In this document: one piece after another, positions 44,956-53,771 of the stretch
Position numbering within the stretch: the first letter of the stretch is position 1
Layout: every line of letters starts with the position of its first letter
DNA from: Marinitenerispora sediminis
GTDB lineage: Bacteria; Actinomycetota; Actinomycetes; Streptosporangiales; Streptosporangiaceae
Assembly (NCBI RefSeq): GCF_003336425.1
Contig: NZ_QEIO01000007.1
Location: 1-63,740, forward strand
DNA: 63,740 bases
Direction of reading: 5' to 3'
The notes under the pieces: model-generated
Seen by the model: the letters and a program-made list of their open reading frames with translations, nothing else
What the model was told of the DNA's origin: nothing
Database searches by the model: none
Translations under genes and position numbers: made by a program

Positions 44956-46473
44956 ATGAGTCGTTACTTCGTCATGACCGCCATTCCCTATGTGAACGGC
45001 AGGCCGCACGTCGGGCACGCGCTCGAACTCCTCCAGGTCGACGTGCTCGCCCGGCATCGGCGGCAACGCGGCGACGAGGTACGCGCGCAGACCGGCACCG
45101 ACGACAACGCGCTGAAGAACGTGCAGAGCGCCGAGGCCGAGGGCGTCAGCCCGACCGAGTACGTCGCGCGGGTCGCCGAGCGGTTCCTCGGGCTGCAGCG
45201 GCCGCTCGACCTGCGCTTCGACGACTTCATCCGGACCAGCTCCGACCCGCGGCACCGCCCCGGGGTCGAGAAGCTCTGGAACGCGTGCGCCGCCAACGAC
45301 GACTTCTACCGCAAGAGCTACACCGGCCTGTACTGCTACGGCTGCGAGCAGTTCTACGCGGAGGACGAGCTGGTCGACGGCCTGTGCCCGGAGCACCTGG
45401 TCCGGCCGGACGTCGTCGAGGAGAACAACTGGTTCTTCCGGCTGAGCAGGTACCAGCAGCCGCTCATCGACCTGATCTCCTCCGACCGGCTGCGGATCGA
45501 ACCGGCCTCGCGCAAGCGCGAGGTGCTGTCCTTCATCGAGTCCGGGCTGGAGGACTTCAGCGTCTCCCGCAGCATGAAGCGGGCGCGGGGCTGGGGCATC
45601 CCGGTCCCCGGTGACCCCGAGCAGGTCATCTACGTCTGGTACGACGCCCTCGCCAACTACATCACCGCGCCCGGCTACGGCAGCGACGACGCCGGCTTCG
45701 CGCACTGGTGGACCGAGGGCGGCGAGCGGGTGCACGTCATCGGCAAGGGCATCATCCGGTTCCACGCGGTGTACTGGCCGGCCATGCTGCTCTCCGCGGG
45801 CCTCACGCTGCCGAGCACCATCTTCGTGCACGAGTACCTCACCGCCGACGGCCAGAAGATCAGCAAGTCGGCGGGCAACGCCAAGGACCCCGCCGAGATC
45901 GCCGAGCGGTTCGGCACCGACGCGCTGCGCTGGTGGATGCTGCGCGACGTCGCGCGGGCCGGCGACACCGACTACACCGACCAGCGGCTCGTCACCCGCA
46001 ACAACGAGGACCTCGCCAACAACATCGGCAACCTGGTCAACCGCACCGTCTCCATGGTGAACAAGTACCGCGGCGGCGCGGTCCCGCCGCTGCCGGAGCA
46101 CAACGACGCCGCCGCGGACCTGCGCGCGGCGCGCGCCGGCGCCGCTGCCCGGATCGACGAGGCCATGGCGGCGTTCGACTTCCGGCGGGCGGCCGAGGTC
46201 GTCACCGACCTCGGCGACGCCGGCAACCGCTACGTCGAGGCCGCCGCGCCGTGGACGCTGGCCAAGGCCGAGCGCAAGGAGGACGCCGCGCCCGACGCGC
46301 TGGACGCCGTCCTGGCCGAGCTCGTGCACACCTGCCGCCTGCTCGGGGAGCTGCTCACCCCGTTCCTGCCCGCCTCCGCGGCCGAGATCCTCGCGCAGAC
46401 CGGCGAGGGCGGCGACCGGGTCACCGCACCGTCGCCGATCTTCCGGCGCCTGGAGCTGGCCGCCGAGGAGTGA
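44956..46473 (+). CDS. metG: Methionyl-tRNA synthetase
   Basis: 505 aa. Class I signatures are HVGH (18-21, the HIGH motif) and KISKS (301-305, the KMSKS loop). RPHVGHALELLQVDVLARHRR, GTDDNALKN, CYGCEQFYAEDELVDGLCPEH (zinc-knuckle-like insertion) and GIPVPGDPEQVIYVWYDALANY are MetG blocks. It charges tRNA-Met and initiator tRNA. The ATG with GGCGGAAAGG upstream was chosen over a TTG two codons earlier. There is no C-terminal tRNA-binding extension, consistent with the short type. A Met-rich leader ORF lies upstream. Confidence 0.97.
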   Translation: MSRYFVMTAIPYVNGRPHVGHALELLQVDVLARHRRQRGDEVRAQTGTDDNALKNVQSAEAEGVSPTEYVARVAERFLGLQRPLDLRFDDFIRTSSDPRHRPGVEKLWNACAANDDFYRKSYTGLYCYGCEQFYAEDELVDGLCPEHLVRPDVVEENNWFFRLSRYQQPLIDLISSDRLRIEPASRKREVLSFIESGLEDFSVSRSMKRARGWGIPVPGDPEQVIYVWYDALANYITAPGYGSDDAGFAHWWTEGGERVHVIGKGIIRFHAVYWPAMLLSAGLTLPSTIFVHEYLTADGQKISKSAGNAKDPAEIAERFGTDALRWWMLRDVARAGDTDYTDQRLVTRNNEDLANNIGNLVNRTVSMVNKYRGGAVPPLPEHNDAAADLRAARAGAAARIDEAMAAFDFRRAAEVVTDLGDAGNRYVEAAAPWTLAKAERKEDAAPDALDAVLAELVHTCRLLGELLTPFLPASAAEILAQTGEGGDRVTAPSPIFRRLELAAEE

Positions 46474-46614
46474 GGCGCGCCCGCGCCGGCCGCACCACCG
46501 TGCGGCCGGCCGCAGAACGGGCGCGTCCGCCGGTGGCGGGCGCGCGGAGCGCGTGCGGGCGGAGCCGCGCCCCGGACGTGCGCCCGCCCCCAGGACAGGA
46601 CTGAGAGGACGCAG

Positions 46615-47535
46615 ATGAGCAAGCGCAGCGGCGAGGCCGTCCGCAACCGCAACGCCCAGACCCCGCCGCCCGCACCCGAGCCGCTGCGGGTGGCGGTTCC
46701 GGACTGCCACACCCACATGGACATGCAGAGCCCCGCCGTGCCCGAGATCATCGCGGCCGCGGCGGCCGTCGGCGTGACCCCGCTCATCCAGGTCGGGTGC
46801 GACCTGCCCTCCTCCCGCTGGGCCGCGGAGACCGCCGCCGAGCACCCGACCGTGTGGGCGGCGGTCGCGCTGCACCCCAACGAGGCGCCGCGCCTCGTCC
46901 ACGGTGACGGGGCGGCCGGGGTCGAGGCCGCCGACACCGACTGGACGGGCGGCCGCCGCCCGCCCGGCGGCCCGGAGGCGCTGGACGCCGCGCTCGCCGA
47001 GATCGACCGCCTGGCGGCGCTGCCGCAGGTGCGCGCGGTCGGTGAGACCGGCCTGGACTACTTCCGCACCGGGCCCGAGGGAGTGGCCGCGCAGCAGGAG
47101 TCGTTCCGGCGCCACATCGACATCGCCAAGCGGCACGGCCGGGCGCTGATGATCCACGACCGCGACGCCCATGACGACGTCCTGGCGGTCCTCGCCGAGG
47201 AGGGCGCTCCCGAGACCGTCGTGTTCCACTGCTTCTCCGGCGACGCCGACATGGCGAAGGTGTGCGCCGAGCGCGGCTACTACATGAGCTTCGCGGGCAA
47301 CGTGACGTTCGCCAGCGCCCAGCCGCTGCGGGACGCCGCCGCGGTGGCGCCGGCGGAGCTGGTCCTGGTCGAGACCGACGCCCCCTTCCTCACCCCCAAG
47401 CCCTACCGGGGGCGGCCGAACGCGCCGTACCTCATCCCCCACACCCTGCGCGCCCTCGCCGCGACCAAGGGGATGGCCGAGGACGAGCTGGCCGCGGCGG
47501 TCGCGGCCAACGCGGCCCGCGCGTTCGGGCTGTAG
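46615..47535 (+). CDS. tatD: TatD-family metal-dependent hydrolase
   Basis: 306 aa. Metal-binding blocks are PDCHTHMDM, VGETGLDYFR, ALMIHDRDAHDDV, VFHCFSGDADMAK and VLVETDAPFLTPKPYRG, all intact. TatD proteins are 3'-5' DNA or RNA exonucleases. A 25-residue basic and Pro-rich N-terminal extension precedes the fold. It follows metG in the same direction, the conserved actinobacterial order metG-tatD-rpf-rsmA. Confidence 0.93.
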   Translation: MSKRSGEAVRNRNAQTPPPAPEPLRVAVPDCHTHMDMQSPAVPEIIAAAAAVGVTPLIQVGCDLPSSRWAAETAAEHPTVWAAVALHPNEAPRLVHGDGAAGVEAADTDWTGGRRPPGGPEALDAALAEIDRLAALPQVRAVGETGLDYFRTGPEGVAAQQESFRRHIDIAKRHGRALMIHDRDAHDDVLAVLAEEGAPETVVFHCFSGDADMAKVCAERGYYMSFAGNVTFASAQPLRDAAAVAPAELVLVETDAPFLTPKPYRGRPNAPYLIPHTLRALAATKGMAEDELAAAVAANAARAFGL

Positions 47536-47547
47536 GCCGCCGGCGCC

Positions 47548-48663
47548 CTAGCCGCCGTCGCGGCCGAGGTCGCCGGGGACGCCCCACTCCGCCAGCACGT
47601 CGGAGAGCCGCGGTTCCGGGAAGTCCGGGGCGCGGGTGACCGCCCCGGGGGTGCGGCCGAACCGCGGGGCCGGGCCGGCGTAGACCCGTTCGCCGTCGCG
47701 GCGCAGCGTGCCGCGCGCGCGGATGTGCGGGTGGTCGGGCGCCTCGGCGAGCGAGAGCACCGGCTGGACGCAGGCGTCGGTGCCCGCGAAGACCTCGGCC
47801 CACTCGTCGCGGGTCCGTGTGCGCAGGACCGCCGCGAAGCGCTCCCGCAGCGGCGGCCAGTTCGCCGGGTCCATCCGGTCCGGCAGGTCGGCGCCGGAGA
47901 GCCCCAGGCCGTCGAGGAAGGCCGCGTAGAACCGCGGCTCGATGCAGCCGACCGACACGTGCCGGCCGTCGGCGCACTCGTACACGTCGTACCAGGGCGC
48001 CCCGGTGTCCAGGTAGTTGGTGCCGCGCTCGTCGCGCCACGCGCCCCGGGCGCGGTCGTCGAGGATCATCGACATCAGGAACGCGCTGCCGTCCACCATG
48101 GCGGAGTCCACCACCTGCCCGCGCCCGGAGCGCCCGCGCTCCACCAGTGCGGCGAGGATGCCGGTGACGACGAAGAGCGCGCCGCCGCCGAAGTCGCCCA
48201 CCAGGTTGGCCGGCGGAACCGGAGGGCCGCCCGCCCGGCCGAAGCTGTGCAGCGACCCGTTCAGCGATATGTAGTTCATGTCGTGTCCGGCGCGCTCGGC
48301 GAGCGGTCCGTCCTGCCCCCAGCCGGTCATCCGCGCGTAGACGAGCCGGGGGTTCGCCGCCAGGCACTCCTGGGGGCCGAGCCCCAGCCGTTCCATGACC
48401 CCGGGCCGGAACCCCTCCAGGGCCACGTCGGCCGCCGCCACGAGCGTGCGGGCGCCGCGCAGCCCCGCCGCGGACTTCAGGTCGAGTCCGGCCACCGGCC
48501 GGCCGGCGCTCATGTGCGGCCGGGCCGGGCCGGTGGCCGCCGCGGCCTCCGGCCGGTCCACCCGGACGACGCTCGCGCCGAGGTCGGCGAGCAGCATCGC
48601 GGCCATCGGGCCGGGGCCGATACCGGCGAACTCCACGACCCGGATCCCGTGCAGTGGACCCAT
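47548..48663 (-). CDS. CaiB/BaiF-family alpha-methylacyl-CoA racemase
   Basis: 371 aa. LHGIRVVEFAGIGPGPMAAM and LADLGASVVRVDRPE open the family III CoA-transferase fold; LDLKS, ADVALEGFRPGVMERLGLGP and ARMTGWGQDGPLAERAGHDM follow. NYISLNGSLHSFGRAGGPP and ANLVGDFGGGALFVVTGIL match the alpha-methylacyl-CoA racemase branch, with the active-site His and Asp residues. It would epimerise 2-methylacyl-CoA esters in branched-chain or sterol side-chain breakdown. It is opposite in strand to its neighbours and separates tatD from rpf, so it is an insertion into the conserved order. ATG with GAAAGG eight bases upstream. Confidence 0.9.
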   Translation of the reverse strand: MGPLHGIRVVEFAGIGPGPMAAMLLADLGASVVRVDRPEAAAATGPARPHMSAGRPVAGLDLKSAAGLRGARTLVAAADVALEGFRPGVMERLGLGPQECLAANPRLVYARMTGWGQDGPLAERAGHDMNYISLNGSLHSFGRAGGPPVPPANLVGDFGGGALFVVTGILAALVERGRSGRGQVVDSAMVDGSAFLMSMILDDRARGAWRDERGTNYLDTGAPWYDVYECADGRHVSVGCIEPRFYAAFLDGLGLSGADLPDRMDPANWPPLRERFAAVLRTRTRDEWAEVFAGTDACVQPVLSLAEAPDHPHIRARGTLRRDGERVYAGPAPRFGRTPGAVTRAPDFPEPRLSDVLAEWGVPGDLGRDGG

Positions 48664-48969
48664 GTGTGCGGACCTTTCGTGCCTGGGGACGGGGACCTCC
48701 ATTGTGCTGACCCGCCGGCTGGACCCCGACGCGGGGTGGCCAGGGGGCCGGCGCGCGGCCGGATGCGGATTCCGGTGGATTCGGCCATACCCAAAGCGGG
48801 GCCACCGCCCCTGTGGTAACTTCCCGATATCTCTGTATCACCGTGTGGCAGGCGAGCGAGCCGCGCATCCGGCGTGCCGGCCGGGCGAGGGCACCGAAGG
48901 CCGCCACGGTAGTCACCCGGGAATCCGCTCCCGGCCCCCTGCTCCCCGTGATCGCGAAGGTCTGAAATC

Positions 48970-50241
48970 GTGCGTACTGGGTCGTCACGTTCCCGCGGCT
49001 CCCGCCGGGCGCCGCGTAACTCCCCGCCGGACCCGAACGGGTTGCCGAGGACCGGGCAGCCGTCGGCGACGCAAGCGAAGAAGGGCGCGAAGGGCGCGGC
49101 GCGTCCGAAGCTGAAGCTCCCGTCGCTGCCGCCGCTGTCCCGCCGGTCCCGCCCGGTGGTGATCGGCGCCGCGGTCGCGGCGGTGCTGATCGCCGCGGGC
49201 GGCGGCACCGCGTTCGCCATGGACAAGCGCGTCAACCTCGTCGTGGACGGCGAGAGCCAGACCGTGCACACCTTCGGCGCGTCGGTCCAGGAGGTCCTGG
49301 ACTCCGCCGGCGTGGAGCTCGGCGAGCACGACGCCGTCGCGCCGGCGCTCGACACCGAGCTCGGCCAGGGGGCGCATGTCCTGGTGCGCAGCGGCCGCGA
49401 ACTCACCCTCGACGTGGACGGCGAGGAGCAGACCCACTGGGTGACCGCGCTGACCGTCGGCGAGGCGCTCGACCAGATCGGGATGGGCGGCGAGGCGCTG
49501 GAGCTCTCGGTGGACCGCTCCGCCGAGGTACCGGTCTCCGGACTGGAGGTCGAGGCGAGCCGGGGACGGCACGTCGTCATCCTCCGGGACCGGGTCCGCA
49601 CCGAGGTCGACACCACCGCCGGCACGGTCGAGGAGCTGCTGGCGGAGAACGGCATCGAGCTCGGGGAGCACGACAAGGTCAGCCCGGCCGTCGACGAGGA
49701 GCCGGTCGACGGCATGGTCGTCAAGGTCGTGCAGCTGCTCACCGAGCCCAAGACCGAAGAGGTCCCCATCGAGGCCGAGATCGAGGAGCGGGAGAACCCC
49801 GACCTGGAGAAGGGCGAGGAGAACGTCGTCCAAGAGCCGAAGGACGGCATCAAGGAGGTCACCTCCGCGATGATCATGCGCGACGGTCAGGAGACCGAGT
49901 ACGTCATCGAGGAGGAAGTGATCGAGGAGCCGGTCAACGGCATCGTCGAGATCGGCACCAAGGAGGACGTCAGCCCCAACGTGGGCGGCGACGCCGACAG
50001 CCTGAACTGGTCCGCGCTGGCCCAGTGCGAGTCGGGCGGCGACCCGACGGCGGTCAACCCGGCCGGCTACTACGGCCTCTACCAGTTCTCCCTGCCCACC
50101 TGGCAGTCGGCGGGCGGCAGCGGCCTGCCCAGCGAGGCCAGCGCCAACGAGCAGACCATGCGGGCCAAGACGCTGTACAACATGGTGAACGGCAACTGGC
50201 AGGGCCAGTGGCCCGAGTGCGGCGTGCACCTCTTCGACTGA
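48970..50241 (+). CDS. rpfB: Resuscitation-promoting factor, RpfB-like (DUF348-G5-Rpf)
   Basis: 423 aa. A basic, disordered N-terminus leads to a membrane anchor (PVVIGAAVAAVLIAAGGGTAFA, about 62-83). Three DUF348 repeats (DKRVNLVVDGESQTVHTFGA; GRELTLDVDGEEQTHWVTA; GRHVVILRDRVRTEVDTTAG), a G5 domain with Glu-rich sequence, and a C-terminal Rpf transglycosylase domain (LNWSALAQCESGGDPTAVNPAG, GLYQFSLPTWQ) with the catalytic Glu in CESGG follow. It cleaves peptidoglycan and stimulates growth from dormancy. GTG start. About 300 bp of 5' sequence precede it, with no confirmed riboswitch. Confidence 0.94.
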   Translation: MRTGSSRSRGSRRAPRNSPPDPNGLPRTGQPSATQAKKGAKGAARPKLKLPSLPPLSRRSRPVVIGAAVAAVLIAAGGGTAFAMDKRVNLVVDGESQTVHTFGASVQEVLDSAGVELGEHDAVAPALDTELGQGAHVLVRSGRELTLDVDGEEQTHWVTALTVGEALDQIGMGGEALELSVDRSAEVPVSGLEVEASRGRHVVILRDRVRTEVDTTAGTVEELLAENGIELGEHDKVSPAVDEEPVDGMVVKVVQLLTEPKTEEVPIEAEIEERENPDLEKGEENVVQEPKDGIKEVTSAMIMRDGQETEYVIEEEVIEEPVNGIVEIGTKEDVSPNVGGDADSLNWSALAQCESGGDPTAVNPAGYYGLYQFSLPTWQSAGGSGLPSEASANEQTMRAKTLYNMVNGNWQGQWPECGVHLFD

Positions 50242-50295
50242 GCGGCGTCCGCACGCTCCCTGCCGGCCTCTGACGCGGAAGGGGCCCGCCCGATC

Positions 50296-50945
50296 TGAAC
50301 TGCTCCCTGGAAGTTGGACTGGCGAATCCAGTTCCATCTACCAGGGAGCAGTCGTATGAGAGCGGATAGCTCGCTCACTTCGGCCCAGCGTGAGACGGCG
50401 ATAGCGTGGTTCGAGCAGGGCCTGGCCGATCACGCGGTGGCGACCTCGTTGGGGGTGCAGCGGTGGCCCATCAGGCACCTGTACCGACGGTGGCGGATCC
50501 ATGGCCGGAGTGCTGGTGGCCAAATGGACGAAGAAGTCCTACCCCTTCGAGTTCAAGGTCGAGGCGGTGCGCCGCGCCCTGGCCGGCGAGCCCAAGGCCG
50601 ACCTGGCCAGAGAACTCGGGCTGTCCTCGCCCAAGCTGCTGGAGGTGTGGGCGCGCACCTATCGCAACGAGGGCGAGAACGGGCTGCGCCCCAAGCCGCG
50701 GGGCACCCGCCCACGACCGCGCCTGCGCTTGAGGAGTCCGAGCTGGAGCGGCCGCGCCGCGAGAACGAGTTCCTGCGCGCCCAGAACGCCCACCTGGGAA
50801 AAGTGCGGGCCTTGAGGGAACACCGACCAGAGTGAAGGTCCGCGCTCTGATCGCTCTCAAGGCCGAACACCGCCTGGAGGTGCTGCTGAAGGCCGCCGGT
50901 CTGCCCCGGCCGATGTTCTTCTTCCACCAGGCCCGGATCCACGCT
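50296..50945 (+). mobile_element. Left part of a decayed IS3-family insertion sequence
   Basis: The element begins near TGAACTGCTCCCTGG, with the TG end usual for IS3. ACTGCTCCCTGG (50299-50310) is repeated inverted at 50341-50352, directly before the first transposase ATG, enclosing a second small inverted pair (TTGGACTGG / CCAGTTCCA). The right end was not found; sequence beyond about 50945 no longer looks like a transposase. Confidence 0.75.
50356..50945 (+). pseudogene. IS3-family transposase (OrfA and start of OrfB), frameshifted and truncated
   Basis: OrfA starts MRADSSLTSAQRETAIAWFE with a helix-turn-helix (HAVATSLGVQRWPIRHLYRR), shifts frame near 50505 to KKSYPFEFKVEAVRRALAGE and LARELGLSSPKLLEVWARTY, and shifts again near 50715 to ESELERPRRENEFLRAQNA, the leucine-zipper part. 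OrfB begins KVRALIALKAEHRLEVLLKA and is lost after GLPRPMFFFHQARIHAG, before any DDE residue. Inactive. It sits between rpfB and a methyltransferase gene, inside a normally conserved neighbourhood. Confidence 0.8.
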
Positions 50946-51594
50946 GGGCGGGCCCCTTCCGTCGTCGCGGCCCGGGGCGGCATCGGCGGAGGTGCGCGCC
51001 CTCGCCGTCCGTGCCGGGACGGAGCACACTCCGCGCGGGCCGGGGAAACGCTCGACAACGGCGGGGCGCGGCGCGACCCGGCGGCGGGTCCCCTCCGGCC
51101 GGCCGAGGGAGCTGCCGCCCTGCCGGAGCTCCTCCACGTGGTGGTTCAGCGCCCGACCGCGCGGCACCGAGGTCGAGGCCGCCGGCCAGGTGCCCGCGGC
51201 CGTCGGCCGTACGCGCACGGCCGCGCGGCGGATCGGACCGGCCAGCGCCGTGAGGGCGTCCGGGAGCGACACCGCCGAGCCGTCAGGGGCGGCGGAGGGG
51301 CGAACCAGGCCGGCGGCGAGCACCACCGGGCCGCGCTCTGGGCGCCGAACCGGAGCGGGCGGTGTACCTCGCCGAGATGACGGGGGAGGGGCCGCTGAGC
51401 GCGGAGAACCGGCTCCTCCGCGCGGCGGCGGGGCGCACCGGCGGTTGCCGGGGCCCGTGGACCCGGGCCGGGGCGCCACCCGCTCACGGGGGGGGCGGCC
51501 GCCGCCCTCGGCCGGGCGCGGCGGCGCGGAGCCCTTCCCGCCCCGTTCTTGGTGCGCGGCCACGTCTGCCCGGCGGCCGACGGGCCGCGGTCCG
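50946..51594. other. Gene-free stretch after the IS remnant
   Basis: About 650 bp of extremely GC-rich sequence. Long frames exist on several strands but all are Arg/Pro/Gly-rich without domains. Probably scrambled remains of the insertion. Confidence 0.45.
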
Positions 51595-52455
51595 TCAGGG
51601 GCGGCGGGCCACCGTCAGCAGGTGGTTGGAGACGCCGGCCAGGGACGGCTCGCGCTCCACCTCGCGCAGCGCCCACAGCAGGCGCCGGCGGCGCTCCGGG
51701 TCGTCCAGCCGGGCGTCGATCTCCGCCTCCGGCAGCAGGCCGGCCGAGCCCTCCACCGCGAAGCGCTCCGGCGCGGGCAGCCCGGCCGCGCGGGCCTCCT
51801 CCAGCGGCTCGTCCGGGTGGTGCAGGTACACATCGGTGAACCACCACCACGGGCTGCCGGGCGGCGGCTGGTGCCGGCCCTCGGCGAGGTCGCGCGCCAC
51901 CATGCCGCGGAACGCGTCGTCGTCGAGCAGGCTGGTGCGGAGGCCGTCGTGCAGCGAGGCGAATCGGCTGATGGTGGCCGCCACCACCAGTCCGCCCGGC
52001 CGCACCACGCGGACCGCCTCCCGCCACGCGCGGGCCCGGTCGGCCGCGTCGGTGAGGTGGTAGAGCGGCCCGAGGAGCAGGACCACGTCCCAGGACCCCT
52101 CGTCGGCGTCCAGCGCGCGGGCGTCACCGGCCGCGGCCTCCACCCCCGGCAGCCGCCGGGCGAGCTCGACGTGCCGCGGCACCGGGTCGACGACCCGCAC
52201 CCGGTGGCCGTCCCCGGCCAGCCAGCGCGCGTGCGCGCCGGTCCCGCCGCCGACGTCGAGGATCGAGACCGGTGAGGAGGGCAGCAGCCGGCGCAGGACG
52301 TCCTGGGTGCGGAGCAGCTCCAGGCGCCCGGCCCCGGTGCGCAGCCGGTCGTGCTCATCGCCGCCGGCGTAGTAGTCGCGCACGGTCCGCAGGTCGTCGC
52401 CGCGGGCCGCGGACGCGCCGGACTCGCGGGGCTCGGTGGGCTCAAAGGGCTCCAT
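51595..52455 (-). CDS. Class I SAM-dependent methyltransferase
   Basis: 286 aa. Motif [21 protein letters not shown] binds S-adenosylmethionine; [18 protein letters not shown] is motif II, and [20 protein letters not shown] is the motif IV region, common in small-molecule methyltransferases. The Trp-rich [21 protein letters not shown] is also seen in this subgroup. The substrate is unknown. It is divergent from rsmA with a 115-bp gap and is not part of the conserved rpf-rsmA order. ATG selected at the first Met of the homologous part. Confidence 0.82.
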   Translation of the reverse strand: MEPFEPTEPRESGASAARGDDLRTVRDYYAGGDEHDRLRTGAGRLELLRTQDVLRRLLPSSPVSILDVGGGTGAHARWLAGDGHRVRVVDPVPRHVELARRLPGVEAAAGDARALDADEGSWDVVLLLGPLYHLTDAADRARAWREAVRVVRPGGLVVAATISRFASLHDGLRTSLLDDDAFRGMVARDLAEGRHQPPPGSPWWWFTDVYLHHPDEPLEEARAAGLPAPERFAVEGSAGLLPEAEIDARLDDPERRRRLLWALREVEREPSLAGVSNHLLTVARRP

Positions 52456-52570
52456 ATCCGCCGACGCTAACCCGCCGCGGCGGTTTCCGCAGCAGGTTTT
52501 CCCGCCTGGGAGCCGCCATGCCGCGGGCGGTCGCGCGCGGGTGCCGCCGCGGGGCTGCGAAAATGGCGGG

Positions 52571-53446
52571 GTGACCCACTCCGACACCGCCGGCTCCGCC
52601 CGGCTGCTCACCCCGGCCGACATCCGGCGGCTGGCGGACCGCCTGGGCGTGCGGCCGACGAAGACCCTCGGCCAGAACTTCGTCATCGACGCGGGCACGG
52701 TGCGGCGCATCGTCCGCGCCTCGGGCGTGGCGGCCGACGACGTGGTGGTCGAGGTCGGGCCGGGCCTCGGCTCGCTCACCCTGGCGCTGCTTCCGCACGT
52801 CCGCCGGGTGACCGCCGTCGAGATCGACCGGACGCTCGCCGCCGCGCTGCCCGACACGGTCCGCGAGCACGCCCCCGACCTCGCCGACCGCCTGGAGGTG
52901 GTCACCGCCGACGCCATGCGGGTCACCGGGATCCCCGGCCCGGAGCCCACCGCGCTGGTCGCCAACCTTCCCTACAACGTCGCCGTGCCGGTGGTGCTGC
53001 ACCTGCTGGAGCTGCTGCCGTCGCTGCGCCGCGGCCTGGTGATGGTGCAGGCCGAGGTCGCCGACCGGCTGGCCGCCGGCCCCGGCAGCCGCACCTACGG
53101 CGCCCCCTCGGTCAAGGCCGCCTGGTACGCCGACGTCCGCCGCGCCGGAGCGATCGGGCGCAACGTGTTCTGGCCGGCGCCCAACGTCGACTCCGGTCTG
53201 GTCGAACTCCGCCGCCGCCCGGAGCCGGCGACGACGGCCTCCCGCGCCGAGGTGTTCGCTGTGATCGACGCCGCGTTCGCGCAGCGCCGCAAGACCCTGC
53301 GTGCGGCGCTCGCGACGCTGGCGGGCTCCGCCCCCGCCGCCGAGGCGGCCCTGCGCGCGGCCGGCGTCGCCCCCTCCATCCGGGGGGAGGCGCTGGGCGT
53401 CACCGAGTTCGCCCGTATCGCCGAGCACCTGCGGGTGCCGGGGTAG
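52571..53446 (+). CDS. rsmA: 16S rRNA dimethyladenosine transferase RsmA (KsgA)
   Basis: 291 aa from the GTG after GGCGGG; the frame extends upstream only through non-homologous sequence. [37 protein letters not shown] (SAM motif), [15 protein letters not shown] and [20 protein letters not shown] (NLPYN catalytic motif) are clear. It dimethylates A1518 and A1519 of 16S rRNA, and its loss gives kasugamycin resistance. No strong ribosome-binding site. Confidence 0.95.
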   Translation: MTHSDTAGSARLLTPADIRRLADRLGVRPTKTLGQNFVIDAGTVRRIVRASGVAADDVVVEVGPGLGSLTLALLPHVRRVTAVEIDRTLAAALPDTVREHAPDLADRLEVVTADAMRVTGIPGPEPTALVANLPYNVAVPVVLHLLELLPSLRRGLVMVQAEVADRLAAGPGSRTYGAPSVKAAWYADVRRAGAIGRNVFWPAPNVDSGLVELRRRPEPATTASRAEVFAVIDAAFAQRRKTLRAALATLAGSAPAAEAALRAAGVAPSIRGEALGVTEFARIAEHLRVPG

Positions 53447-53771
53447 GGCGCGTCGGGCAAGGCGCTGCCGGAGTGTCCGGCGGCCGGTGGGGCAACCGCC
53501 GCGGTGGGTGCGGCGAGCTGGCCGGATCCGGGCCGCCGGCCGGCGCGGCGACGGCCGCGGCCGGGGTGTGGTCGGCGTCTCCGGACGCCGCGGTCCCTGG
53601 CAGGCCTGCCGCGAGCGGCACCAGCGCTTGCGACGTCCCGACCGCATGCGGCCGCGCCACGCCTGCCGGCCGGTGATCCGCCGGTTCGCCGCGGAACCGG
53701 CGGTCGGGGCGGTCCCGCCCCCCGGCGCGGTCCGGCCGCCGACCGGGCGGTGCCCGCCGCCGGGCGGCCCG
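53447..53771. other. Intergenic region between rsmA and the kinase (convergent)
   Basis: About 325 bp, extremely GC-rich, no gene recognised. Presumably it contains the termination regions of both genes. Confidence 0.4.

Noticed and set aside
48700-48969. A c-di-AMP (ydaO-type) riboswitch before rpfB
   Set aside because: Such riboswitches precede rpf genes in many actinobacteria and the 5' region is long, but I could not match the conserved core here. A covariance-model search would decide.
50992-52027. Long overlapping frames after the IS remnant
   Set aside because: Composition-driven; the only supported gene there is the minus-strand methyltransferase from 52455 to 51595.
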